A model generated the notes under the pieces. The model ran no database searches and was not told the DNA's origin. It saw nothing but the letters and a program-made list of their open reading frames with translations. From assembly GCF_004361735.1 (NCBI RefSeq), contig NZ_SNVV01000011.1:62001-126000 (forward strand): 64,000 bases of DNA, read 5' to 3'. Numbering within the stretch: the stretch's first letter is position 1; each line of letters opens with the position of its first letter. The translations under genes were made by a program, and so were the position numbers. The DNA comes from Azoarcus indigens. Lineage in GTDB: Bacteria > Pseudomonadota > Gammaproteobacteria > Burkholderiales > Rhodocyclaceae. Shown one piece after another: positions 18,474-27,133 of this stretch.

Positions 18474-19159
18474 CAAGAGGAAGAATCGGGTTGGGTGGGG
18501 TTCTGCGCTTGCGGCTGGGCCCGCCGGGGCGGCGTGGGGCGGGCCTCGCGCCGCGTCTGGCGGGCGGCGTCGGCGGCGGGCGCGGCCGGGGCGTCTTCGT
18601 TCTGCTGCTGGGCGGGCGCGGCGTTGTCCGCCGGTCTGGCGGCGGCGGGGGCTGCTGCGGGCGCTGCCGGCGCGGGCGGCTGGGGCGCGTGCTCCAGCTG
18701 CAGCTCCCGCGTCTCGTCGGCGCCACGGCCGAAGCGGGCGCGGCGGCCTTCGGCGCCCTGCAGCGCCCAGCCATCCAGCTGGTCGCCCGGCTTCAGCCGC
18801 AAGGTGGTCTTGCCGCTGCCGACGATGGCCACCGTCTGCTTGCCGCTGCCCAGCAGGCCGAGCAGGCGGGCATCGCCGAAGGCGCCGGACTTGCCGTCGC
18901 CATTGCTTTCCGCGGTGCTGCCATGGCGGCCGGCGATGAACAGCGGGCGTTCCTGCATGGCGTGGGCGGCGGCTGGCTCCAGCGCGGGGCGGGACACCGG
19001 CTGCAGCGCCAGCGTCGCCGGGTCGGGCGCCATCGCTGCCGCCGGCTGCCAGGGTGGCGCGGCGTACAGCCAGAAGGCGACGAGCGCGGCCAGCAGGGCG
19101 AGGTTCAGGCCGATGAGCAGCAGGCGCGGCGAGAGGTCGGGGAGCGGGCGCAGACTCAT
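18473..19159 (-). CDS. Type II secretion protein GspN/GspC-like (XpsN position)
   Basis: The protein has 228 residues. It has a bitopic inner-membrane protein layout: a cytoplasmic start, one membrane helix (LLLIGLNLALLAALVAFWLY), then a periplasmic homology-region-like beta domain (DARLLGLLGSGKQTVAIVGSGKTTLRLKPGDQLDGW). The C-terminal third is a disordered Ala/Pro/Gln tail. The beta domain resembles the GspC homology region that contacts the secretin. The position between gspM and gspD matches XpsN, which replaces GspC in the xps system. No separate gspC is found, so this protein probably fills that role. Confidence 0.8.
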   Translation of the reverse strand: MSLRPLPDLSPRLLLIGLNLALLAALVAFWLYAAPPWQPAAAMAPDPATLALQPVSRPALEPAAAHAMQERPLFIAGRHGSTAESNGDGKSGAFGDARLLGLLGSGKQTVAIVGSGKTTLRLKPGDQLDGWALQGAEGRRARFGRGADETRELQLEHAPQPPAPAAPAAAPAAARPADNAAPAQQQNEDAPAAPAADAARQTRREARPTPPRRAQPQAQNPTQPDSSS

Positions 19160-19704
19160 GACTGCCGCCTCAGCACGCTGAAGCGCACCTGCATGTTCAG
19201 CCGCTTCTCGCTGGCGCCACGGCGGCGCTGGGCCTGGATGTTGACGCTGTCGGCGTACACCGCCGGCGCCTGCTCGGCCAGGGCCTGCAGCATCTGCTGC
19301 AACGGGCCCAGCTCGGCTTCCAGCGTCATCGACACCGGGATCTCGTCCAGCCCGTCCTGCGGTTTGCCGGCGACGATCTGGCTGCCGACCACCGCCACGC
19401 CGGCGGCTTCGGCGGCGGCGCGCAGGCGCTGCTGCAGATCGGTGCCCAGGCGGTCGGCGTTGCTGCTGGCGGGGTAGGCGTAGCGCTCCAGCCGGGCTTC
19501 GGCCGCGGCGGCGGCCTCGGTCACCGGCGCGGCTGCATCGCGCAGGCCGGCGAGGCGGGCGTAGCGCGGGCCGACCGCTTCCAGCGTTTCGTCCGCCTGC
19601 GCGGCGAGCTCGAACAGGTGGATGAGCACCAGGCCGACCGGCAGCAGCAGGCAGAGCAGGGCGGCGGCGATGCTGAGGCGGGCGCGGTGGCGCAGCAGCG
19701 TCAT
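19156..19704 (-). CDS. gspM: Type II secretion protein GspM
   Basis: The protein has 182 residues. A short basic start and one membrane helix (LSIAAALLCLLLPVGLVLIHLF) precede a coiled segment and a ferredoxin-like beta-alpha-beta periplasmic domain (GVAVVGSQIVAGKPQDGLDEIPVSMTLEAELGPLQQML). This is the shorter PF10741-type GspM found in xps-like operons. It binds GspL in the inner-membrane platform. ATGA overlaps join it to both neighbours. Confidence 0.85.
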   Translation of the reverse strand: MTLLRHRARLSIAAALLCLLLPVGLVLIHLFELAAQADETLEAVGPRYARLAGLRDAAAPVTEAAAAAEARLERYAYPASSNADRLGTDLQQRLRAAAEAAGVAVVGSQIVAGKPQDGLDEIPVSMTLEAELGPLQQMLQALAEQAPAVYADSVNIQAQRRRGASEKRLNMQVRFSVLRRQS

Positions 19705-20756
19705 CTGGCGTCCTCGGCGAGCTTGAATTCGATGACGAAGGATTCGCGCCCGGTAGCGCGGTCGCGGGTAATGGCCGAGGGGGCGCGGACGTCGTGGAAG
19801 TCCGGCTGGCCGCCCAGGGTGTCCATCAGCCCCGCAGCGTTGTCCGCCAGCCCGGCGACGATCACCGTATGGCCGCGTATCTCCAGCCGGGTGAGGTGGA
19901 CCGGGTCCGGCAGCAGCGCGGTGAGGCGGGCGAGCACCTGCAGCGGGTCCGGCCGCGCGGCGAGGTAGGCGGCCACGGTCTGCAGCTGCAGATTGGTCTT
20001 GCCCAGGGCGTCGCGGGCGCTCATCGCGGCGGCGGCCTCGCGGCCCAGCGTCGCCAGCCTGGCTTTCGCCTCGGCGGCCTGCTGCTGGCGATGCAGCGCC
20101 GGCGAGGCGGCCAGCGCCAGCAGCAGGACCAGCGCGAGGCCGGACAGGGCGGCGGTGTGGAGATGGGCGCGGCGCTCGCGGGTGTGGCGCCGGGCTTCGT
20201 CGTAGCCGGTCAGCGGGATGAAGGGCGCGCCGTCGGCCCAGACTTCCACGCCCTGGCCAGGAAGGCGCTTGCGCACGGGATGTTCCGCTGCGCTGCCGCT
20301 CTCGCCCGGCGCGTCCTCGAACAGCTGCGCCAGCCAGGCGGCGATGTGGGCGCGCGAGGCGATGGCGATGTCCGCCTGCAGGCCGCCGCCGCGTGCCTCC
20401 ACCTGGCAGCCCCAGGCGATGGCCTCCGGCGGGAAGGGGCTGGCGGCGCGCACCGCCAGCGCGAGTGCTGCCGCCTGCTGGGCGGCGGGCAGCAGCGGCA
20501 GTTGCAGGCGCTGGCGCAGCACCTGGGCTTCCGGCAGCAGCACCGCCAGGGTGCGCGGCGTGGCCTTGGCGCCGCCGGCGCGCGCCGGCCAGTCGCTTTC
20601 GCGGCCATCGGGGTGCAGCAGGCACACCGGCTCAGCCGGCAACAGGCGGCGGAACAGCGGCCAGCGGCGGGCTTCGGCGCAGCCCTGGCGCCAGTGCTCC
20701 CACAGCTGGCGCAGGTCCAGGCCGAAAAGACTGAAGTTGTTGCGCGGCTGCGCCAT
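19701..20756 (-). CDS. gspL: Type II secretion protein GspL (PilM/PilN-like)
   Basis: The protein has 351 residues. The N-terminal cytoplasmic part (1-200) is a shortened actin-like fold (LAVLLPEAQVLRQRLQLPLLPAAQQ, ASPFPPEAIAWGCQV). A membrane helix lies near 220 (LSGLALVLLLALAASPAL). A coiled coil is followed by a PilN-like periplasmic domain (DPLQVLARLTALLPDPVHLTRLEIRGHTVIVAGLADNAAGLM). It couples the GspE ATPase to the inner-membrane platform. The start lies 2 bp after the gspK stop. Confidence 0.88.
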   Translation of the reverse strand: MAQPRNNFSLFGLDLRQLWEHWRQGCAEARRWPLFRRLLPAEPVCLLHPDGRESDWPARAGGAKATPRTLAVLLPEAQVLRQRLQLPLLPAAQQAAALALAVRAASPFPPEAIAWGCQVEARGGGLQADIAIASRAHIAAWLAQLFEDAPGESGSAAEHPVRKRLPGQGVEVWADGAPFIPLTGYDEARRHTRERRAHLHTAALSGLALVLLLALAASPALHRQQQAAEAKARLATLGREAAAAMSARDALGKTNLQLQTVAAYLAARPDPLQVLARLTALLPDPVHLTRLEIRGHTVIVAGLADNAAGLMDTLGGQPDFHDVRAPSAITRDRATGRESFVIEFKLAEDAR

Positions 20757-20758
20757 GT

Positions 20759-21676
20759 CTAGCTCCTGGCCGGGTCGGCGCGCAGCCGTACCGGTTCGAC
20801 GGCGATGGTGCGCCAGGGCGCGCCACCGGGATGGGCACCCAGCAGCAGCCAGCGGCCGCGTATCGCGCTGCGGCCGCCCTCCAGCGGCAGGTGGGCTTCC
20901 ACATGCAGGATGGTGCCGAGGGTGCCGTTGCGGATGAAGCCGGCCTCCAGCTGGGTGAGGTCCACGCCCTGCTCGCCGGCGTCGCGGGCGACGGCGATGC
21001 GGTAGGCGACTTCCTGCTTGCCGCGGGCGGCGAGGTAGAGCACTTCCGGCGGCGCGGCGTAGGCGTTGATGCCGGGCGCGCCGCCGGCCCAGACGGTGAT
21101 CAGCGGGCGGAGGCGCTGGTAGAGGTCGAAGTCCATGCCCAGCACCTGCATCAGGTCCTCCGGCACCAGGAAGCTGCCGTTCCTCGGCCGCCAGGGCACG
21201 CTGGCGGCTGCATAGGCGGGCGCCTCGGCGCCGCCGGGCAGCTCGACCTCGTTGCGGTCGCGCCAGTCGACGATGCGTTTCGCCATCGTCTCCGCCTCGG
21301 TCGGCGCCAGGCCGCCGCCGAACTGCAGCAGCACCGCCAGCAGGGCCTGGGAGGCGGTGTTGAGGTCCACATAGCCGCTGGCAGGCACCAGCCGCACCGC
21401 CACCGGCCGGCCTTCGACCAGGTAGTCGGTGTGCAGCAGGCGGTCCGGCGCGGGCGAGCGCGTTTGCCAGTCCAGCACCGCCAGCTGGATGGCGGCGTCG
21501 CCCAGGGCGGTGGCCTGGGCGAGCTCGCTGCGCACCTGGGTGGCCTTCACCTCCGCCCGCGAGATAGCCAGCATGCCGGCCACCAGCAGCGACAGCGCGG
21601 CCGTCATCCACAGCACGGCGATCAGCGCCATGCCGGCGCTGGGCGGAGAGGGAGGGGATGGGCGCGGCATGCTCAT
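20759..21676 (-). CDS. gspK: Minor pseudopilin GspK
   Basis: The protein has 305 residues. A proline-rich leader is followed by the prepilin-type helix (GMALIAVLWMTAALSLLVAGM), in which glycine precedes the expected cleavage site and the +5 glutamate is missing, as is normal for GspK. The large globular domain contains GYVDLNTASQALLAVLLQFGG and two helix-hairpin-helix-like stretches. GspK caps the pseudopilus with GspI and GspJ. ATGA overlap with gspJ. Confidence 0.92.
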   Translation of the reverse strand: MSMPRPSPPSPPSAGMALIAVLWMTAALSLLVAGMLAISRAEVKATQVRSELAQATALGDAAIQLAVLDWQTRSPAPDRLLHTDYLVEGRPVAVRLVPASGYVDLNTASQALLAVLLQFGGGLAPTEAETMAKRIVDWRDRNEVELPGGAEAPAYAAASVPWRPRNGSFLVPEDLMQVLGMDFDLYQRLRPLITVWAGGAPGINAYAAPPEVLYLAARGKQEVAYRIAVARDAGEQGVDLTQLEAGFIRNGTLGTILHVEAHLPLEGGRSAIRGRWLLLGAHPGGAPWRTIAVEPVRLRADPARS

Positions 21677-22389
21677 CGGGTGGAGGGGGTATTCACCAGG
21701 CGCAGGCCATCGCTGTTGTCCACGCCGGCGATGGTGATGAAGAGCGGCGGCCAGGTTTCACCGGCGGCGGCGATGTCCAGGCGCACCCGCTCCGGCAGGC
21801 GCTCCGGGTCGGTCCAGCTGTCGCTCCAGACCGCTTCCTCGGCGGGCGTCACCGGCCGGCTCTGGTAGGCGATGCGCAGGCCGTCCAGTGCGTCCGCCAG
21901 CACATGCACCGCGGCGCTTTCGTCCATGGCCGCGCTCACGCCGGTGTCGGGCACATAGGGCAGGTATTGCAGCAGCAGCCGCGGCGGCGAGCCCGCGGCG
22001 GCGAGGCGGAAGCGGTGCAGACCGCCGCTGCCGTAGCGCGCCGGCATGGTGCCCAGCCAGCTCAGTTCGGCGGCGTCGCCGCGAAAGAAATTGACCTTGC
22101 TGCCGTCCGGCAGGGTCTGCTTGAGCTGGCGCACGCCGCTGGCCAGCGCGGTGCGCAGCAGGCCGCCGACCAGCCAGGCGTCGCCGGCACGGCCGGCCCG
22201 TTCGTCCAGCCGGCTGGCGGTGGCACCGAAGCCGCCCAGGGCACTGACCAGACCGAGCATGATCAGCGACACCAGGCTGAGCGCGATGACGACTTCGACC
22301 AGGGTGAAGCCGCGCGCCGCGCGCCGCCGCGCATCCCGAGCTGCCCGGTTCCGCGCCGAAGACGCCGCCAGCCGGCGCGGCGCGCTCAC
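21673..22389 (-). CDS. gspJ: Minor pseudopilin GspJ (GTG start)
   Basis: The protein has 238 residues starting at a GTG that has AAGGG 7 bases upstream; no ATG fits. The leader is unusually basic (RRLAASSARNRAARDARRRA) before the cleavage motif RGFTLVEVVIALSLVSLIML with Glu at +5. The globular part contains LNTASQ-like features absent from pseudopilins other than K, and YVPDTGVSAAMDESAAVHVLADALDGLRI as in GspJ. It assembles with GspI and GspK at the pseudopilus tip. A 149-bp gap separates it from gspI, the only sizeable gap in the operon. Confidence 0.87.
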   Translation of the reverse strand: MSAPRRLAASSARNRAARDARRRAARGFTLVEVVIALSLVSLIMLGLVSALGGFGATASRLDERAGRAGDAWLVGGLLRTALASGVRQLKQTLPDGSKVNFFRGDAAELSWLGTMPARYGSGGLHRFRLAAAGSPPRLLLQYLPYVPDTGVSAAMDESAAVHVLADALDGLRIAYQSRPVTPAEEAVWSDSWTDPERLPERVRLDIAAAGETWPPLFITIAGVDNSDGLRLVNTPSTR

Positions 22390-22538
22390 TGGACTACCCT
22401 TGTGTCGCTGCGCGGCGGAGGGCCGGCTTTGCATGGCCGGTCCGCTGCGCAGGCGTGCAGCAGTGCTGCGCGAAACCCCTGCTTCGCCCTCTCCAAGGGA
22501 GGAGGTGCGCCCCCTGCGGGCGGCCGGGCGCTGCGCGC
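22390..22538. other. 149-bp non-coding gap inside the T2SS operon
   Basis: It contains CTCTCCAAGGGAGGAGG with a GCGCCCCCTGCGGGCGGCCGG stretch, the look of a small dispersed palindromic element. No promoter or gene is evident. All other gene joints in the operon overlap or nearly touch. Confidence 0.4.
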
Positions 22539-22967
22539 TCATTCCGCCCGCTCCAGCGCGGCCCGCCGCTCCGGCAGCAGGCTGACCAGGCTCAGTGCCT
22601 GCCCGCGCCGGCCCTCGCCCCAGGCCACCGCCGCCTCCACCCGGTACAGCGGCCAGCCGGGGCTGGCCTCGTGGCCGGTGGGGTAGGGCCGGGCGCTGAG
22701 ATGCCAGCGCAGGCCGGCGTCGCTGCCGCTTTCGTCCAGGCCGCCGGCCGGGATGGTGCTGCGCGAGTCCAGCAGCGACAGTGCAAGGGCCAGCGCCCGG
22801 GTGCGCGTTTCGCCGGTGTGCACGCCGCGCACGCTGCCGCCGGCGGCGTGGTAGAGGGCGGCCAGTGAGAAGGCCATGATGGCCAGCGCCACCAGCACCT
22901 CCATCAGCGAGAAGCCGGCGGCGGTCGGTCGGGCGGGGAGGAGATGGCAGCGCAGCAGCGGCCTCAT
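22539..22967 (-). CDS. gspI: Minor pseudopilin GspI
   Basis: The protein has 142 residues. The prepilin peptidase site is AAG/FSLMEVLVALAIMAFSLAAL with the conserved Glu at +5. The short globular domain contains LSLLDSRSTIPAGG and RWHLSARPYP, as in GspI. It binds GspJ and GspK at the tip. Its ATG overlaps the gspH stop (ATGA). Confidence 0.9.
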   Translation of the reverse strand: MRPLLRCHLLPARPTAAGFSLMEVLVALAIMAFSLAALYHAAGGSVRGVHTGETRTRALALALSLLDSRSTIPAGGLDESGSDAGLRWHLSARPYPTGHEASPGWPLYRVEAAVAWGEGRRGQALSLVSLLPERRAALERAE

Positions 22968-23425
22968 CCGGCGATGCGCTCCTGGCTGACGTGGCCGAGC
23001 AGCCAGTCCACCCGCAGGCGGACGCCGCCGCCCTGGGGGCGGCGCAGCTCCAGGCTGCCGCCGGTGGCGCCGCCTTCGGGCTGGAAGCGGATGTAGCCGC
23101 GCGCATGGCTGTCGCGGAGGCCGATCGCCTCGCTGCCGGCGACGATGAAGCGCACCTCCAGCTCCTCCGGAAAAACACTCTCCGGCCGGCCTTCCACGCC
23201 ATAGCTGCGGCGCCCCAGATCCACGCCGAAGGCCACCGGCCGGCCGCTGCGCTGCGCTTCGCTGCGGGCCAGCTGCAGGCCGGCGAGCATGCCGCGCACC
23301 GTGCTCTGGTAGGCCATGGCCTGCTGCAGCCGGCTGTAGTTGGCGGCGGTGGCACCCACCGCCAGGGCGACGATGGCGAGCGCCACCACCAGCTCGACCA
23401 GGGTGAAGCCGCGGGCGGCGCTCAT
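22964..23425 (-). CDS. gspH: Minor pseudopilin GspH
   Basis: The protein has 153 residues. A very short leader precedes ARG/FTLVELVVALAIVALAVG, and the GspH/FimT domain follows (LQLARSEAQRSGRPVAFGVDLGRRSYGVEG). It links the minor-pseudopilin tip to the GspG fibre. It starts 37 bp after gspG. Confidence 0.9.
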   Translation of the reverse strand: MSAARGFTLVELVVALAIVALAVGATAANYSRLQQAMAYQSTVRGMLAGLQLARSEAQRSGRPVAFGVDLGRRSYGVEGRPESVFPEELEVRFIVAGSEAIGLRDSHARGYIRFQPEGGATGGSLELRRPQGGGVRLRVDWLLGHVSQERIAG

Positions 23426-23461
23426 GGTGGCGGGGCCTCGATGGCGCAGCAGCAGGCCGCG

Positions 23462-23887
23462 TTACTGCCAGTTGCCGACGTCGGCATTCTCGCCATCGCC
23501 GCCGGCGGTGCCGTCCGCACCCAGCGAGTAGATGTCGATGTCGCCGCGCTTGCCCGGCACCTCGTAGAAATAGGGCTTGCCCCAGGGGTCTTGCGGCACG
23601 CCGCCCTTCTTCAGGTAGGGGCCGTTCCAGCCGGGTGCGCTGCCGGGGCGGCTGACCAGCCCTTCCAGCCCCTCCGCCGCGGTGGGGAAGCGGCCGACGT
23701 CCAGCTTGAACAGCTCGGCCGCGTGCTCCAGGTCCTTCACCTGCACCGCCGCCGTCTTGCTCTTGGCGCCGCCGAGCTGGCCGAGCACCCGGGGGCCGAC
23801 CAGGCCGGCGAGCAGGCCGAGGATGGCGAGCACCACCAGCAGCTCGACCAGGGTGAAGCCGGCGTGGCGGCGATGGGGCGTGTTCAT
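23462..23887 (-). CDS. gspG: Major pseudopilin GspG
   Basis: The protein has 141 residues. The cleavage site is HAG/FTLVELLVVLAILGLLAGLVGPRVLGQ. The calcium-binding loop typical of GspG is at the end (DIYSLGADGTAGGDGENADVGNW). DPWGKPYFYEVPG is the other family signature. It polymerises into the pseudopilus piston. The start MNTPHRRH gives a 9-residue leader; two in-frame ATGs up to 23923 are possible, and none has a clear ribosome site. Confidence 0.93.
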   Translation of the reverse strand: MNTPHRRHAGFTLVELLVVLAILGLLAGLVGPRVLGQLGGAKSKTAAVQVKDLEHAAELFKLDVGRFPTAAEGLEGLVSRPGSAPGWNGPYLKKGGVPQDPWGKPYFYEVPGKRGDIDIYSLGADGTAGGDGENADVGNWQ

Positions 23888-23964
23888 GGCGGAGGCGGGG
23901 TTCGGGTTCATGGGTGGGCGCATGGCGTGGTCAGGAAAATGGGAAGGGCTCTGTTGGGAGGGAC

Positions 23965-25221
23965 TCAGTTCGCCAGCTCGTTCACCGACAGGATGCCGAG
24001 CAGGATGGAGACGATGATGGCGGCGATGACCGCGCCCAGCAGCAGGATGAGCAGTGGCTCCAGCAGGGTCAGCGTGCGCTTGATGCCGGCCTGCACCTCG
24101 CCGTCGGTGACGTGGGCCAGCTCCAGCAGCATGGCGTCCAGCCGGCCGGTTTCCTCGCCCAGCCGCACCATGTTCAGCGCCAGCGGCGAGAACAGCGCGC
24201 AGCCCTGCAGCGCATCCGCCAGCCGGCCGCCCTGCTTGATCGCCGGGGCGACGCCGGCCAGCGCGGCGCGCAGGCGCTGGTTGGACAGGGTGTCGGCAGC
24301 GATGCGCAGCGCCTGCACGATGGGCACGCCGTTGCCCAGCAAGGTGCCCATGCCGCGGGCGAAACGGGTGACTTCGTATTTGCGCACTACGCCGCCCAGC
24401 ACCGGCAGGGCCAGCAGGCGGCCGTCGCGCCAGTCGCGGCCGGCGGGTGTGGCCAGCCAGCGGCGCAGCGCCCCGGTGCCGGCTGCTGCGGCCAGCGCCA
24501 TCAGCCAGCCCCAGTCCGCCACCAGGTGGCCGGCGGCGACGATGAGGCGGGTGGGCAAGGGCAGGGCGTCGCCCATGTCGTCGAACAGGCTTTCGAATTG
24601 CGGCACGACGAAGCCCAGCATCAGGAAGACGGAGATGGCCGCCACTACCACCAGGATGGCCGGATAGGTGAGTGCCGAAATCACCGACTCGCGCAGCGCC
24701 TTCACCCGCTCCAGGTGCTCCGCCAGCCGTGCCAGCACGTCGGCCAGCTGCCCGCCTGCCTCGCCGGCGCGCAGCATGTTGACGTAGAACTCGCCGAACA
24801 GCGGCAGGTAGGGCTGCAAGGCCTGGGAGAGGCCCTTGCCCGCCTTCACCGCCTTCAGCACTTCGTCCAGCAGCGCGGCCACCGAGGGCTTGGTGGCCAT
24901 GCCCTGCAGCACGCGCAGAGCGCGGTCCAGCGGCAGCCCGGCGCGCAGCATCACCGCCAGCTCGCTGGTGAAGGCGTGGACGTCCGCCGAGCTGGGGCCC
25001 TTGTCACTAGCCAGGAAGCCGCCGGCGAAAGCTTTGCGGCCGGGCACGGCCTGATCGATGGCGGCGGATGGCGCGGCCTCGCCCCGGCCCGCCTCCACCT
25101 GCAGCGGCGTCAGCCCGCGTGCCTGCAGCTGGCGGATGGCGGCTTCGCTGCTGGCGGCTTCCAGCGTGCCGCTGCGCAGCTGGCCGTCTCCGGCGGCGGC
25201 GCGATAGGCGAAGTCAGGCAT
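23965..25221 (-). CDS. gspF: Type II secretion inner-membrane platform protein GspF
   Basis: The protein has 418 residues. Two T2SSF domains are present (about 70-195 and 275-400), with three membrane helices including VVVAAISVFLMLGFVVPQFESLF and LLILLLGAVIAAIIVSILLG. The start MPDFAYRAAAGDG is typical of the family. GspF transmits motion of the GspE hexamer to the pseudopilus. It overlaps the gspE stop by 8 bp. Confidence 0.94.
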   Translation of the reverse strand: MPDFAYRAAAGDGQLRSGTLEAASSEAAIRQLQARGLTPLQVEAGRGEAAPSAAIDQAVPGRKAFAGGFLASDKGPSSADVHAFTSELAVMLRAGLPLDRALRVLQGMATKPSVAALLDEVLKAVKAGKGLSQALQPYLPLFGEFYVNMLRAGEAGGQLADVLARLAEHLERVKALRESVISALTYPAILVVVAAISVFLMLGFVVPQFESLFDDMGDALPLPTRLIVAAGHLVADWGWLMALAAAAGTGALRRWLATPAGRDWRDGRLLALPVLGGVVRKYEVTRFARGMGTLLGNGVPIVQALRIAADTLSNQRLRAALAGVAPAIKQGGRLADALQGCALFSPLALNMVRLGEETGRLDAMLLELAHVTDGEVQAGIKRTLTLLEPLLILLLGAVIAAIIVSILLGILSVNELAN

Positions 25222-26977
25222 GGCGCTGGTCCTGGGTAACGCGCAGCACCTCGTCCAGCGCGGTTTCGCCCTGGGCCACCTTGCGCAGGCCGTCTTCATA
25301 CAGGGTGATCATGCCGCCGCGACGGGCGGCGGCGTGCAGGCTGGTGGCATCGGCGCCGCCGAGGATGGCCTCGTGGGCGGCGGCGTCCATGACGAAAAGC
25401 TCGTGGATGGCGCTGCGGCCGCGATAGCCGCTGTGCTTGCATTCCGGGCAGCCGCGGGCGGCATAGACCTGGCGGCTGCCGGCGGGCAGGAAGCGCGCCA
25501 GCCCGGTGCGCTCCACGATTTCGGCAGACAGTTCGGCCGGCGCCTTGCAGGCGGAACAGAGCCGGCGCACCAGCCGCTGCGCCAGCACGCCATTCACCGA
25601 GGAGGTGATGAGGTAGCGCTCCACCCCCATGTCCTCCAGCCGCACGATGGCGCCGGCGGCGGTGTTGGTGTGCAGGGTGGACAGCACCAGGTGGCCGGTG
25701 AGGGCGGACTGCACCGCGATCTGCGCCGTCTCGGTGTCCCGCATCTCGCCGATCATGATGATGTCCGGGTCCTGGCGCAGGATGGAGCGCAGCGCATGGG
25801 AGAAGCTCATGCCGATCTGCGCCTGTACCTGCACCTGGTTGATGCCGCCCAGCTGGTACTCCACCGGGTCTTCCACGGTGAGTATCTTCAGCGCGGCGGC
25901 GTCCAGCTTGGCGAGCGAGGCGTACAGCGTGGTGGTCTTGCCCGAGCCAGTGGGGCCGGTCACCAGCAGGATGCCGTGCGGGCGCGCGATCAACTCGCGG
26001 TAGCGGGCCAGCGTGTCGGGCGAGAAGCCCATGTCCTCCAGGTTCAGCCGGATGCTGGCGCGGTCCAGTACCCGCATCACCACGCTTTCGCCATGCACCG
26101 TCGGCAGGGTGGAAACCCGCAGGTCCAGCTCGTGGCCCTTCACCCGGTTCTTGATGCGGCCGTCCTGCGGCAGGCGGCGCTCGGCGATGTTGAGGTGGGC
26201 CAGCAGCTTGATCCGCGAGGTGACGGCCGCCGCCAGCGACAATTCGGCCAGCTCGCCCTCCTGCAGCACGCCATCCACACGGTAGCGGATGTGCAGGCCG
26301 TCCTCGAAGGGTTCTATATGGATGTCGGAGGCGCGCAGGTCGATCACCCGGGAAATGATCTGGTTCACCAGCCGGATCACCGGCGCCTCGCTGGCGAGGT
26401 CCTTCAGGTGTTCGACGAACTCGCTGTCGCCGGTGTCGGTGGCGAGCGGGCTGTCGCCGCCTTCCTCCACCTCGTCCGGCTCCAGGTAGAGCCGCTCCAG
26501 CGCCGCCTGCAGTTCCGATTCCAGCGCCAGCCGTGGCGCCACCTTCAACCCGGTCGCCAGCCCCAGCGCCTTCAGCAGGAAACCGTCCTGCGGCGTCGCC
26601 ATTGCCGCCAGTAGCCGGCCATCGGCTACCTGCAGCGGCAGTACCGCATGCGCGATCAGGTAATCCGGCGACAGACCGGCCACCTCCACCGGCAGCTCCG
26701 GGAAATCGGCCGCCGCCACCAGCGGCATATCCAGCTGCTCCGCCAGCGCCCGCCCCACCTCGGCCTCCGACACCAACCCGAGGCGAACCAGCACCCGGCC
26801 GATCAGGTCGCCGATCTCCTGCTGCGCTGCCAGCGCCTGCTCCAGATCCCGCGGCGAGAGGCGGGCCGCCTGTACGAGCAATTCGCCCAGCCTGGGCCGC
26901 GCTGCCGGAAACGCGGGGGCTGTGTCTTTCGAGGGAAGCGCCGTGGAGGGCTGCACGATATATAGACAGGAACGCAA
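25214..26977 (-). CDS. gspE: Type II secretion ATPase GspE
   Basis: The protein has about 587 residues. N1E/N2E domains cover roughly 25-160 (RLGELLVQAARLSPRDLEQAL). The ATPase core has Walker A GPTGSGKTT, the Asp box ILTVEDPVEY, Walker B IIMIGEMRD and the His box LSTLHTN. A tetracysteine zinc site is present (CSAC...CPEC). It powers the pseudopilus. No ATG exists near the front: TTG at 26977 and GTG at 26956 are both possible. The predicted sigma-54 start point (about 26992) leaves a 15- or 36-base leader, which slightly favours the GTG. First gene of the operon. Confidence 0.93.
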   Translation of the reverse strand: MRSCLYIVQPSTALPSKDTAPAFPAARPRLGELLVQAARLSPRDLEQALAAQQEIGDLIGRVLVRLGLVSEAEVGRALAEQLDMPLVAAADFPELPVEVAGLSPDYLIAHAVLPLQVADGRLLAAMATPQDGFLLKALGLATGLKVAPRLALESELQAALERLYLEPDEVEEGGDSPLATDTGDSEFVEHLKDLASEAPVIRLVNQIISRVIDLRASDIHIEPFEDGLHIRYRVDGVLQEGELAELSLAAAVTSRIKLLAHLNIAERRLPQDGRIKNRVKGHELDLRVSTLPTVHGESVVMRVLDRASIRLNLEDMGFSPDTLARYRELIARPHGILLVTGPTGSGKTTTLYASLAKLDAAALKILTVEDPVEYQLGGINQVQVQAQIGMSFSHALRSILRQDPDIIMIGEMRDTETAQIAVQSALTGHLVLSTLHTNTAAGAIVRLEDMGVERYLITSSVNGVLAQRLVRRLCSACKAPAELSAEIVERTGLARFLPAGSRQVYAARGCPECKHSGYRGRSAIHELFVMDAAAHEAILGGADATSLHAAARRGGMITLYEDGLRKVAQGETALDEVLRVTQDQRHA

Positions 26978-27002
26978 TGACGTAAGGGTTCTTTACTGCT
27001 AG

Positions 27003-27018
27003 GCAAATAGTGAGCCAA
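27003..27018 (-). promoter_or_regulatory. Sigma-54 -24/-12 promoter of the T2SS operon
   Basis: The minus strand reads TTGGCTCACTATTTGC, which fits TTGGCAC-N5-TTGC with a single mismatch and the invariant GG and GC 10 bases apart. The expected start is near 26992, just ahead of gspE. A TGT-N10-ACA activator-type site lies 94 bp further upstream (27113-27128). Sigma-54 control of a T2SS operon is unusual. Confidence 0.75.
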
Positions 27019-27112
27019 TCGGCATCCGGGAGCCTTGGCAGGCGCGATCTCCCGATAGCAGTAGAAAGGGCGGTATCGGGAATGTCGGATATGGGACAAA
27101 GCTGTTCTTTTT

Positions 27113-27128
27113 TGTTTACATGACTACA
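27113..27128. promoter_or_regulatory. NifA-type upstream activator site, T2SS side
   Basis: TGT-TTACATGACT-ACA matches the NifA consensus TGT-N10-ACA. It shares TGACTACATATA with the second copy at 27482, 369 bp away. The distance to the minus-strand sigma-54 element is 94 bp, within the usual range for enhancer sites. The right half also resembles a ModE half-site (ACATAT). Confidence 0.6.
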
Positions 27129-27133
27129 TATAT

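Noticed and set aside
15709-18774. 1021-codon frame antisense or alternate to gspD
   Set aside because: Low-complexity Arg/Ala/Pro product in another frame of gspD; no ribosome site and no homology pattern.
26953-26969. ModE-like half-site CTATATATCG at the front of gspE
   Set aside because: The 11 bases match the exbB operator, but the second half of the dyad is missing, so it is not called as an operator.
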